From IMG/VR virus record IMGVR_UViG_3300020451_001669, positions 1 through 62,849 of that record: DNA of 62,849 nucleotides; one strand, written 5' to 3'. Within the stretch, counting starts at the first letter, position 1. The number at the start of each line of letters is the position of its first letter. The DNA comes from a virus. The translations under genes were made by a program, and so were the position numbers. This document shows positions 33,827-43,200 of this stretch, piece after piece. Under the pieces are notes generated by a model. It saw only the letters and a list, made by a program, of their open reading frames with translations. It was not told the DNA's origin and did no database searches.

Positions 33827-35271
33827 TGGCAATACCTCCGAACGCTCAACAGATTCTTGACGAGAACAACGATTCGTTGAACAATATCGTTGACAACTCA
33901 CTGGGTGTTATGCCGGAGGGACTTTCTCCAGAGGAGCAAGAAGAGTTTCGGGCTAGACAGTTGGCTCAGATGCAGTCCGGTCAACAGCAAATGCAGACAT
34001 TGTTTCAGGCGAATACTGAAATCAACGATGCTACCGAAGACGCTATGAATAAGCTGCCTGCCGCTGCTGGCTCTTACTTCGACCTGACCAAAGAGGCTCA
34101 GATGGAAATGGGTCAGCCTGTAATGGATCAAGGCATCGGAGAGTTTGATTCTCACATTGACTTGTTTCAATATTTGGAGCAGAAGCTAGCTAGCGGGCAA
34201 CCGGAAGCTATCGATGAAGTTCGCAACGAACTGTTTCAGATAGTAGGAAATCAACCAACTGTCGATGAACAGGGTATAGAGCAGCCGAATCCGCGGCAAG
34301 TAATAGCGGACTCGCTTCAAGAATACCTAAGAGCCCTTCAAGAGGGCAATGAGCAAAAGAGAGCTAAGCTAGCTATGACCATGTTCGAAGCTATGCCGCA
34401 AAGCGACCAAGGAGACACCATGGTACAGGGAGTTAAAGAGGTTGTAGCGGAGTCCAACGAGACTATCCGTCGCCTCGCTAAGAGCCTGGCTTCACGCCAG
34501 ATGAACAAGCAGGCGTCTTCTAGCAAGGCTTTCAATCTCAAGAAGGAAGCTCAGCATAAGGGAATGGATAACGTCATTATGCACGGACCAGAAGGGAACC
34601 GTATCGATCCCTTTACTGGACAGCTTATCAATGATTGGCATGTCTATGAGCGCAACAAGGGTTGGGGTCTCAAGATGGACGATGCTTTGTTCATTGACTA
34701 TGAAGCTCTTTGGCGCGGACATATCATGGACAAGTACAGCCGTCCCTACAGAGATGAGGATGGAAACTATGTCGGCGGTTACATTGAGAAGCGGTTTGAA
34801 GTAGATAAGTGGATTCCGCCGGGCAATAACTATCAGTTGAAGCCAGGCGAAAAGCGTCGTCCGTACCTTCCTGAATATCGCTCTACCGAAGCCCGCATGC
34901 AGCATATGAGAGCAAACAACACTGATGAAGGCAGAGTTTACAATGACACAACTGAGCCATTCAACTGGTCAAAAATGGCTTCTAGCAAGAAGCAAACTAA
35001 GACCGCTCAGTTTGATCAACCTCAAGGCATGACTTTCATTGTCCAAGATTTGCAGACGGGTCAAGAACTTCAGAGACTTTCTGCTCCTGGCAAGGACGAG
35101 GCTCTTCAGCAGGCTCAGGCAATGGCTAGACAGCGCAGTCAGCCGGTTCTTCTTCTTACCTACGATATGGCCGCTGATGAAATGGACCCTATCGAGGAAG
35201 ATATGATCTGGCCGGACGAGGCGGCACAGCCGGTTGCTGCTTCTGCAGATAGTAAAAAAAAAGTGAACTGA
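33826..35271 (+). CDS. Virion-type protein ending at an A9 slippery run
   Basis: 481 aa in the zero frame. N-terminal half Gln/Glu-rich and helical; the centre has QASSSKAFNLKKEAQHKG, containing the shared FNL motif. A more ordered region follows (IMHGPEGNRIDPFTGQLIND, VYERNKGWGLKMDDALFID). The C-terminal domain (TFIVQDLQTGQELQRL, QPVLLLTYD) comes right after a K-T-A site. Near the stop, codons AAA AAA AAA (35254-35262) form a classic slippery run. A -1 slip continues into an open frame that reaches the zinc-ribbon ORF at 35397, giving a product of about 633 aa. Confidence 0.78.
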   Translation: MAIPPNAQQILDENNDSLNNIVDNSLGVMPEGLSPEEQEEFRARQLAQMQSGQQQMQTLFQANTEINDATEDAMNKLPAAAGSYFDLTKEAQMEMGQPVMDQGIGEFDSHIDLFQYLEQKLASGQPEAIDEVRNELFQIVGNQPTVDEQGIEQPNPRQVIADSLQEYLRALQEGNEQKRAKLAMTMFEAMPQSDQGDTMVQGVKEVVAESNETIRRLAKSLASRQMNKQASSSKAFNLKKEAQHKGMDNVIMHGPEGNRIDPFTGQLINDWHVYERNKGWGLKMDDALFIDYEALWRGHIMDKYSRPYRDEDGNYVGGYIEKRFEVDKWIPPGNNYQLKPGEKRRPYLPEYRSTEARMQHMRANNTDEGRVYNDTTEPFNWSKMASSKKQTKTAQFDQPQGMTFIVQDLQTGQELQRLSAPGKDEALQQAQAMARQRSQPVLLLTYDMAADEMDPIEEDMIWPDEAAQPVAASADSKKKVN

Positions 35272-35726
35272 AGGTAGCCGATCTGGCTCCTAATCCAATC
35301 GGGCGGCCTAAGAGTGATCCATTTGCTCTTTCGCCGCTTGGTCTACGCGAGCCCGGACAGACCGGCGATGAAGCGCAAAAGGCTATTGCTCCGGCAATGA
35401 AAAAGGTCTGCCCGGTTTGCGGATCTGACAACGGACCAAACGATACGGTCTGCGTGAACTGCAGCGCTTCGCTTACTGGAAATCAGAAGATGGTAGATAG
35501 AAGCCCTACTCCCAAGGGGGAGCAGGGTAATCCTCTCGGGCACGTTACCGCTCAAGGCGTAATGCCAACAAATCCCAATGTTGTCAAGAGAGACATGCCA
35601 GAGTCCATGAATCGCAGAGTTAAGAGACAGCCCGTTTATCGGGAACTATCTGATGATTTTGTCGATTCAATAGAAGATGAACACCTAGATCAGGTACAGC
35701 ATTCTGCTGACCACTTGGGTCTATAA
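35262..35726 (+). CDS. Zinc-ribbon module reached by -1 frameshift (or free ORF from ATG 35397)
   Basis: The -1 frame is open from the A9 run through SELKVADLAPNPIGRP to an ATG at 35397 (MKKVCPVCGSDNGPND ... CVNCSASL). That is a four-Cys zinc ribbon followed by a disordered tail ending at 35726, 154 aa in all. No ATG, GTG or TTG start occurs in frame before 35397, and that ATG has no Shine-Dalgarno, so expression as a frameshift extension of the upstream gene is more likely than independent initiation. A homopolymer indel in the assembly could also explain the frame break. Confidence 0.65.
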   Translation, partial: SELKVADLAPNPIGRPKSDPFALSPLGLREPGQTGDEAQKAIAPAMKKVCPVCGSDNGPNDTVCVNCSASLTGNQKMVDRSPTPKGEQGNPLGHVTAQGVMPTNPNVVKRDMPESMNRRVKRQPVYRELSDDFVDSIEDEHLDQVQHSADHLGL

Positions 35727-35740
35727 GGAGATGAAACACT

Positions 35741-37990
35741 ATGGCAAACAAAAAGCCTATCAAGATGCAGCTACCAACCAAGAAGGCAGAGAACATTGCT
35801 GCCGCAGCTAAGGGTCATACCGTTATCGGTACGACTCAAAAAGCTGGCACGACAATGGGAATAGGATATGGCAAGGGCGATACGGTATCGGTCCCCTTGA
35901 CAAGAGCGGCTCAGGCAATCGGCGGCGGAGCATCGGTGACGATGACGCAGCCCATGTTCTTTTCTCCGCTGCATACTCCGCAAAACTGGCAGATTGCTAG
36001 TAAGCGTCGAGAAGTTTACCAGTGGGCTCGGTTCTATTATGAGAACGAGCCAAAGGTTGCAGCCGGTATCGATTTCTATTCTCAGTTTCCGATCAATGGC
36101 TTCAAGCTTGAATGCAAGAAGAAAAAGATCACTGCATTCTATGAGAGACTTGTAGATAGGCTTGAACTTATCAGGTGGTTACGTCTTATATCTCATGAGC
36201 GTTTTTTGCTAGGCGATGTCTTCGTCTTCCTTGAAATAGACTCCCCTGATACGAGAGGTGAGACTGATCTTGATCCTGATGAAACTCCTACTCATGCAGA
36301 CGGAACGTTCAAGAGGATCATGGTTCTCAATCCGGACTGGGTTGAAGTCTATACAACTCCGCTTGCTGACGAACCAGAGATTGTTATGCTTCCGGATGAC
36401 GAGCTAAAGAAGATCGTCATGACTAGGCAGCCTGAATCTGTCTATAAGAGACTTCCTGACAATATCAAGCAACTTGTTGCAGCGGGTCGTCCGATTCGTT
36501 TGTCCAATAACGTAACTAGTCACATCAAGCATGGCGGCTCTCCATACGGAACATATGGGGATTCGCTTCTGCGTCGTCTGTTTACAATCTTGGCTTACAA
36601 GACGAAGCTGATGACTGCGAACTGGATCGTAGCAGAGCGTCTTATTCTTCCAGTTCGAGTTGTCAAGGTTGGCGAGAAAGATCGTCCGGCGGCAGAAGAT
36701 GATATCGCAGATGTCGTTCAGCAGTTGTCCGCGGTTGCGAATGACCCCAACTTGACGATTGTCACTCACCATGCATTCGACTATGAATGGTATGGAGCAA
36801 CCGGTAAGATTCACAACATTACCAATGAGCTTGAGCAGATCGGCAAGGAAATGCTCGATGGACTCATGCTTAACCAGGCTCTACTCAACGGCGAAATGAG
36901 CGGCTATCAGAACGCTCAGGTTGGTGTTGAAATGCTTATCCGTCGCCTTGAGTCTTGGAGAAAAGAGCTAGCTCAATGGGTAGAAAAGAACATCTTCTTG
37001 CCTGTAGCCAAAATGCAAGGATTCATCGATGAAGAAGAATCTGACATGCTCGGCGAAACCGTCTACTTGTACCCAAGAATCAAGTGGGACGACCTCAAGC
37101 TAAGAGACCCAACTAACCGTATGCAGATGGCAATGAACCTCCATCAGAACGGCACCATATCTACGCAGACTCTTCTTGAGATGTTTGAGCTTGATTACGA
37201 CCAAGAGGTTGAACGGATTAGAGATGAGCAAGTTCAAACTATGGGCAATGGTCAGGTCATGGGAGGACAACCCGGAGGAGGCATGCCCGGCGGAGGTATG
37301 CCCGGCGGAGGCGGAGGTATGCCTCCTGGCGGCGACCCTATGGGCGGCGGCATGGGCGGAGCCCCAATGGGAGGAGATCCTATGGGCGGAGGCATGGGCG
37401 GAGCCCCAATGGGAGGCGCTCCTATGGGCGGAGGCATGCCAGCAGCCGCTCAAGCAGCCCCTCAAAAGGTGACAAAGCGAGGCAAGGGCGGCGATAAGAA
37501 GGAAGAGGAGATGCCGCCTGTCCAAGTTCAAAGCGTTCAGCTAACAAAGCCTGAAGCAAAGGTTTATCGCATCCTCTCTAACATGCAGTTGCCTTTCCAA
37601 CTGTATGCTCAATACAAGTATCAGGTGCCGGGAGAGCAGCAGCCGTACCTGCTTGATTTTGCTCTTCCTGATCTTGGTTTGAATATCGAGGCAGACGGCG
37701 AGCAGTGGCACTCAACTCCTGAAGACAAGAATTCTGACCAAAACAGAGACTACAAGTTAGCTGAACAGGGATGGACCGTTATACGGGTTTCTGAGACGGC
37801 ATTGAATGAAAATGTCGAGGGAGTAGAGAACCTTCTTGCGGAGAACATCAAGGCCGCTCTCGATCAAAGAAGGAAAATGCAATCAAAATCAGCAAATGCT
37901 AAGATAACCAGCTATAAGTTTGGCAGAGCAGAAACGGGCTTGCCTCGTTGCAGCCTCATAAAGACAGATCCTCAATACGAGAATGACTGA
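35741..37990 (+). CDS. Portal protein fused to a Vsr/DUF559-like nuclease domain
   Basis: 749 aa, with AAGGAG before the start. Residues about 70-500 are a portal protein: RREVYQWARFYYENEPKVAAGIDFY, the clip/stem region, and GLMLNQALLNGEMSGYQNAQ typical of large-phage portals. A Gly/Met/Pro linker (about 503-580) follows. Residues about 598-712 form a DUF559/Vsr-like PD-(D/E)XK domain: LTKPEAKVYRIL, YLLDFALPDLGLNIEADGEQWH (split here by family convention into the D, E-x-D and H positions), and EQGWTVIRVSE. Portal rings carry twelve copies, so twelve nuclease domains would sit at the head vertex. Confidence 0.88.
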   Translation: MANKKPIKMQLPTKKAENIAAAAKGHTVIGTTQKAGTTMGIGYGKGDTVSVPLTRAAQAIGGGASVTMTQPMFFSPLHTPQNWQIASKRREVYQWARFYYENEPKVAAGIDFYSQFPINGFKLECKKKKITAFYERLVDRLELIRWLRLISHERFLLGDVFVFLEIDSPDTRGETDLDPDETPTHADGTFKRIMVLNPDWVEVYTTPLADEPEIVMLPDDELKKIVMTRQPESVYKRLPDNIKQLVAAGRPIRLSNNVTSHIKHGGSPYGTYGDSLLRRLFTILAYKTKLMTANWIVAERLILPVRVVKVGEKDRPAAEDDIADVVQQLSAVANDPNLTIVTHHAFDYEWYGATGKIHNITNELEQIGKEMLDGLMLNQALLNGEMSGYQNAQVGVEMLIRRLESWRKELAQWVEKNIFLPVAKMQGFIDEEESDMLGETVYLYPRIKWDDLKLRDPTNRMQMAMNLHQNGTISTQTLLEMFELDYDQEVERIRDEQVQTMGNGQVMGGQPGGGMPGGGMPGGGGGMPPGGDPMGGGMGGAPMGGDPMGGGMGGAPMGGAPMGGGMPAAAQAAPQKVTKRGKGGDKKEEEMPPVQVQSVQLTKPEAKVYRILSNMQLPFQLYAQYKYQVPGEQQPYLLDFALPDLGLNIEADGEQWHSTPEDKNSDQNRDYKLAEQGWTVIRVSETALNENVEGVENLLAENIKAALDQRRKMQSKSANAKITSYKFGRAETGLPRCSLIKTDPQYEND
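37340..37437 (+). repeat. 45-base direct repeats in the portal linker
   Basis: Two near-identical tandem units of about 45 bases, plus a shorter third, encode GGD/APMGGGMGGAPMGG in the portal's glycine-methionine linker. They suggest that the linker grows and shrinks by slippage or unequal recombination. Confidence 0.75.
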
Positions 37991-38433
37991 TGCAAGAAAT
38001 CTTTGATCTCAATAAGGTTGCCAAGCATACCGGAGGTAGAACTCCGATCAAGGACAGAGGCATTAAGTGGAAAGAATCATACGCAGACCGTACTGCGAAC
38101 ATGAGGAAAAAGTTCAATGATGCAATCGGTTACGATTCTTATATCAGGTATGAAGGACACGATCATACAACTAACTCTGACTACTACATTGTCATAGGCC
38201 CATCTGTTGAAAAGAATATGGGCAAATGCTTTTTCGCGGGCGTAAAGAAGCTTCCGCCTCCGAGAGAACGAGAAGGCAAAACCTTTTCTCCATACGGGGA
38301 GTATTTCAAGACCATGAAGGCCGCTCATGCTTATGCAACCGAGAAGTGGGGCGTTCCCATGAAGAAGAACCTCCCTAACTACACGCAAGCTGATTTGGCA
38401 AATGTAGACATTCCGTCGCACATCAAGGGGTAA
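37990..38433 (+). CDS. Unknown protein downstream of the portal
   Basis: 147 aa, starting MQEIFDLNKVAKHTGG, a variant of the cluster's F-[ND]-L-x-K motif. The centre is beta-rich (YDSYIRYEGHDHTTNSDYYI) and the C-terminus helical (EYFKTMKAAHAYATEKWG). The portal stop overlaps its ATG by one base (TGATG). No family is recognised; the location suggests a head or connector component. Confidence 0.7.
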   Translation: MQEIFDLNKVAKHTGGRTPIKDRGIKWKESYADRTANMRKKFNDAIGYDSYIRYEGHDHTTNSDYYIVIGPSVEKNMGKCFFAGVKKLPPPREREGKTFSPYGEYFKTMKAAHAYATEKWGVPMKKNLPNYTQADLANVDIPSHIKG

Positions 38434-38435
38434 CT

Positions 38436-40193
38436 ATGAACATAGACAATCCAAGACAGCTACTCAGAAGGCTTCGCAGAACTGCGGATATGCCCCTGTT
38501 TCAAGACATGGGCGGTCAGCTTTCCAATAGAGGCCTTCAGTGGAGCAGGTTCCAAGAGGGTAGTTTTGCAAACAACAAGCTTCCTGAGGAAATGGTTTCG
38601 CAGATAACTGCCATGCGCTCTATGTTTATGGAGTCGTTTTCTCAGTTCGCGATCAACGATAAGACAGGACGGGCTTTTGATGCATTCAAAGGCATGATCT
38701 TCACTGTTTTTGCTCCTAACTTCATTGGGGACGACCTTCCGCCGGAAGCAAAGCTTTCTCCGGAACAGCAAGCAACCCTTGATTTTGCTCGTAATAACAA
38801 CATTGTTCTTCCTAGCCAAGACGAGAATCCAGCTAAGCAGATTGGAACCGATTGGTGGTTCAGTCATTACGCATATGCTTGGAAAGATCAGTTTGAGCAG
38901 GGTATCGAGGATGTTGGAGCAAGTCAGAGCAACAAGGTTGTTACGGTCAACAATCCTGAGTTAGCTCGATCTAAGGGTATTGATTACGGACCCGTTCAAA
39001 TTGCCCCTACTTCAGGCGGCGGTTACGGCGTATTCATCAATACTGATGCGGGAGGATCAGAAGGCGGTCTTGTTCCGATGCTTGGTATTCAGGCACCTCA
39101 GAACATGGATAAGTTTTTCATGAGCCCGGGCGGCAGCTTCAAGGGACTGAGGCCAAACCAGTCCAATATCATTCTTCCTGAAGGTCCGCAAGGAAATAGG
39201 GTTGAGTACGCCCGACAGGCAAGGCCTCGTAACAGATCGGGTCTTAGCTCTGAGCAGCTTGCGCAGATAGAGCAAGTCAATCAGTCCATCAATGATGCCC
39301 GTCAAGATGGCACCCTTTGGCAGTTGCGCCTTGCCGAGGACGGAACCCTTTTTGCAAAGAGCGTTTCGACTGGCGATGAAGCTCCGCTTTCCAAGGCGAT
39401 TGTTCAGCAGTTGATCAAGCCTGAATACTTTGAGGGCATGCAGGGCGTTGTTCCTGCTAAGACTCGTTCTGATCAAACAAATGAAGCTGGCGTTGGCAAC
39501 ATGGGCCGCTGGAAAGTAGACGATGAGGTCAAGGCTCAGATCATGGGCGATCCATCGAATCCATACTCTAATCCGCGAAGTGTTTCTGCTCTTCGACAGT
39601 TGCGCATAGACATCAACGAGATGAGAGGCGGCAACAGGGTCGAACTCAATGGTTATCACATCATTACTATTGGGCCTAAGTTTTCTAACCCCGAGAACCT
39701 TGGCGAAGGACAGACCACATCTGCTCCGGGCTTTGTTACGCCTCAGACTATGGTCAATCCCGCTGATCAGTCGGTCATTCCCGTCGTTGAAAGAGGAACT
39801 AAATGGGTTGTTCTTGTTGACGAGTTCCAAGGAGAGAAGTTGAAGTCGCAGGGTCGTAGAAGCAACCCCAAGAAGAAGTCTGCCGAGTTCGATGACCTTC
39901 ATAAGGCCTTTGAGTGGGCGAAGGGCCAGTATGGAGGAGATACTTCAGCATTTGATGTTGGAGAAAGAACCATCCGCAAAGCTATGGATGCTCTTCAGGC
40001 TTCTAGTCAGGCTGGCTTTGATGCAAACAACCAGCAAATGCCTGCTCCGCAGCCTGCAGTTGACCAGATGCCAACTCAGCAGGTTGGAGTCAATCCCGCT
40101 CAACCGCCGATGAACAGTGGACAGGATATGCAAGCAGACAACCGTATAGCATCTGCCAATATTAGAAGAATGATGAAGCGTATGTCGCTTTGA
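38436..40193 (+). CDS. Unknown head-cluster protein
   Basis: 585 aa. An N-terminal helical region (residues 1-110, with LQWSRFQEGSFANNKLPEEM) is followed by a mixed domain and a Gln/Pro-rich C-terminus ending IASANIRRMMKRMSL. Repeated lysine-serine spots (GRRSNPKKKSAEFDDLHKAF) suggest exposed helices. No enzymatic motif. It lies between the portal and the prohead protease, where large phages often keep minor head proteins. The next gene begins 68 bases later. Confidence 0.7.
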   Translation: MNIDNPRQLLRRLRRTADMPLFQDMGGQLSNRGLQWSRFQEGSFANNKLPEEMVSQITAMRSMFMESFSQFAINDKTGRAFDAFKGMIFTVFAPNFIGDDLPPEAKLSPEQQATLDFARNNNIVLPSQDENPAKQIGTDWWFSHYAYAWKDQFEQGIEDVGASQSNKVVTVNNPELARSKGIDYGPVQIAPTSGGGYGVFINTDAGGSEGGLVPMLGIQAPQNMDKFFMSPGGSFKGLRPNQSNIILPEGPQGNRVEYARQARPRNRSGLSSEQLAQIEQVNQSINDARQDGTLWQLRLAEDGTLFAKSVSTGDEAPLSKAIVQQLIKPEYFEGMQGVVPAKTRSDQTNEAGVGNMGRWKVDDEVKAQIMGDPSNPYSNPRSVSALRQLRIDINEMRGGNRVELNGYHIITIGPKFSNPENLGEGQTTSAPGFVTPQTMVNPADQSVIPVVERGTKWVVLVDEFQGEKLKSQGRRSNPKKKSAEFDDLHKAFEWAKGQYGGDTSAFDVGERTIRKAMDALQASSQAGFDANNQQMPAPQPAVDQMPTQQVGVNPAQPPMNSGQDMQADNRIASANIRRMMKRMSL

Positions 40194-40261
40194 ATGAAGG
40201 ATTTTAGTGCATTTCTTTCTAAATCAAAGTAAAGCTTTGTCCAAACTCAAGAGGATATAAC

Positions 40262-43200
40262 ATGGCTCTAAACAAGAGAGGCTCTCATTCGATGCCTATC
40301 GAGGCGTTGAACATGCCCAAAAACTGGGACATGATCAATACATCGGGTCTTGCTAAGGCCGCTTCAATGACCAAGGATAAGGGAGTCGATCTTAATGGCT
40401 TCGACCTTGAAGCCGCGGCTAAAGAACATCCCGAACATCTGTTCGTCAAAGTCTTCGCCATCAAAAAGGATGAAGTCAATGATAACGGAGATGCTTTCTG
40501 CGAGGCAGAACTAAAGAGAGCAGCGCAGACTTTTATTGGCTGCCCCGTTTTTGTCAATCATCAGAATGATGATGTTGAAAAGGCCAGAGGTCGGGTCATG
40601 CATGCATGGTACGACGACAGCGCTGGCGGCATCTATTGTATCAATAGAGTGGACAAGGTTGCATATCCTCAGCTAGCGAGAGGCATCCAAGAAGGATACA
40701 TAACGGGCACTTCAATGGGTGCCCAAGTTGGCTATTCTCTCTGTTCTATCTGCCATAACAAGGCTCATAGCGCGGACGAGTTCTGCTCTCATGTCAAGAA
40801 CTCAAAGACCCGTAAGTTTTCGGGCAAGATCAAGAATGCTTACCACGATAGCCCATGCTCTCCGGAAGACGATGACCCGTTGACTGGCAAGAAGAAGGGC
40901 GAGGAAGAGATTCTTGAGCATAAGGAAGCTCAGGTATTCGAATGGAACTACGATATCAAGTTCATCGAGGACTCGTTTGTAGTAAATCCTGCATGTCATG
41001 ATTGTCTTGTTTGCGACATCCTTGATGTTAGCAATATTCAGTCAAAGCTATCTTCTCAAATTTCAGAACTGCAAAAGGTTGCATCTAAGTATGAAGAGGG
41101 TATGGCTAAAAATCAGATCAGCAAGACCGCTGGCAAGATGGAGATTCAGGCTCTCAACGATGCCATGAACCTTATTGAAAAGGTTACTCGATCCATTCTG
41201 GCTCAGAAGCAGTATGTCGATATGGAGTATGCAAGCGATCTTGTTGAGGTTCTTGCTGATCTCCAAAGCTCAACAGATGAGCTTATTGAGATGGGTTACA
41301 GTTCTCTTCCTTCGCCAGACGAGGAAGACATTGCCTTTGGAACTGATGATCCTGCATCTCCGGCTGAGCAGGGGGGAGCAGAGCAGGTTTCACCGGGTTC
41401 TATTGGTCAAGATCAGCCTTCTCAGCAGCCTTCTCAGCAGCCTTCTGCACCGGCTCAGCCGCAGTTCAGCGGAGTCAGCAGTAGTCCTGCAGCGGAAGTA
41501 GGAACGGTAACTCGTCCGAACTTTTCTGCCGCATCGCAGGATACGAAGGAGGAATTTACCCGAACTGCTGACAACATATCAAAGAAGCTGCATCGAATCA
41601 ATGCCGGTCTAAAGATGGCTTCGCAACTTTGGGAGCTTCGGAGGAAGCAAGTGACTGAACCAGATAGCGTTTATGAAGCATCAAACGGTAGCAGGAAAAT
41701 CACTATTGCCAAAATGGACGATGGTGAGATGTATGTCGGAGAATGGCAGAAGGACAAGCTCGTTAGCTGGTCTTCTGCGGATAAATATGATCATGATTGG
41801 CGGATGATGATGGCGAACAAGCCTCATGAGGCCGCAAAGCAAATTCTGTCAAGTCTTGAAAAGGAGTCGGATTCAGCCATGGCTAAGGAAAACAAAACTG
41901 CGGCGGGTCGAGGCGTAACCGAGGAGCAGGCTGAGGTCATTACTCAGAAGCAACTTGACAAGGCCAACCTCGAACTACACGGTCGCCAAGAAGACCACTA
42001 CAACACGATTACCGAGGGTTCGGAGCAGATCGGCGGAGACGAGAGAGTGAACGACACGACCTCGCAATCTCCTCAGGTCCGCAAGGATAACCCTTACGAG
42101 TTCATCACTGAAGCTCAGCTTCAGGAGATCACCGAAGAGCATATGACTCGCTGGTCTTCTTATCCGGAAGTTATTACCGAGAAGCAATGGGACGAAATGA
42201 GTCGCCTTGTTTCCTCGATCCTTCCGGACGATTGGACTGAATCCATTACTCAGCAGCAGCTTATCTCGTTGAGAGATTCGCATAGCTGGGTTGATCCAGA
42301 CTTTATTACTCAGGAACAGCTTGAGAACCAGGGCTCTACCCTTCCTCAGGGCGATCAGACCGCTCGATGGAAGGCTGCTTCTACATTCGATGCAAAGGCC
42401 CTTGTTGAGGCGGCAACCGCTTCTGTTTCTGATGCAATCGCTAAGTATAATCTGTCTCCTGCCGATGTTCGCAAGGCCGTAGCTGAGTTCTCTCGCTCGC
42501 CGCAGCATCAGATGAAGGCAGCATATCTCACCTTGGTCAACGCTCTTCCTGCGAAGATTGCTGACCGCAAGGCTGAGCTTCACCGCAATAACTACTTTGC
42601 AAAGGTAGCTGGCCGTAAGTCCTCGGTCAAGCCGATCGACGGATTGCTTTCTGCTATTGCTGATAACATTGGTTATGCTTCTGCTCCTGACATGCTAGAT
42701 GCAGTTCAGTTCGTATCCAATGACATGCAGGCATTGGCAAACTGCGAGCGTATTGCTATGCAGAAGCTCGCTTCTGTCGAGGCAGAGGAAGAGGTCGTAG
42801 ACAAGCAGTCTGCTTTCCGTAACGCATTCGCTCAGTTGGAAGACGACGGACTTTACAAGGTTTGCGGAACTTTCAATGAAGACCTAGGAGGCGTCGATCT
42901 CAATGATCGAAGCACGTTTCTTCGATCTGTCTTGGCATACTCGCAAGAGAAGCTAAACGGAGCAGAAGTTATATTGTCGAATGTCAAGGTTGACGAAGAT
43001 CTTGGAATCTTTGAGGCAGTTCTGAAGTCTGCATCCGTAGCAACCGAAGAGGAGAAGACTGCATTCTCTAGCCTTGGGCTAGCCAAAGCAGCCGATGCTG
43101 AAAGCGGTCGTCCTGAATCTGGCGAAAGCTTCTCGGCCTACGTCAACAGTCAACATGACGATGATGGCGAGGACAGCGACGGAGATGAGAAGACTGCATC

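Noticed and set aside
37100-37531. Minus-strand ORFs opposite the portal linker
   Set aside because: They arise from the GGC/ATG repeat composition of the linker; their proteins are Pro/His low-complexity shadows.
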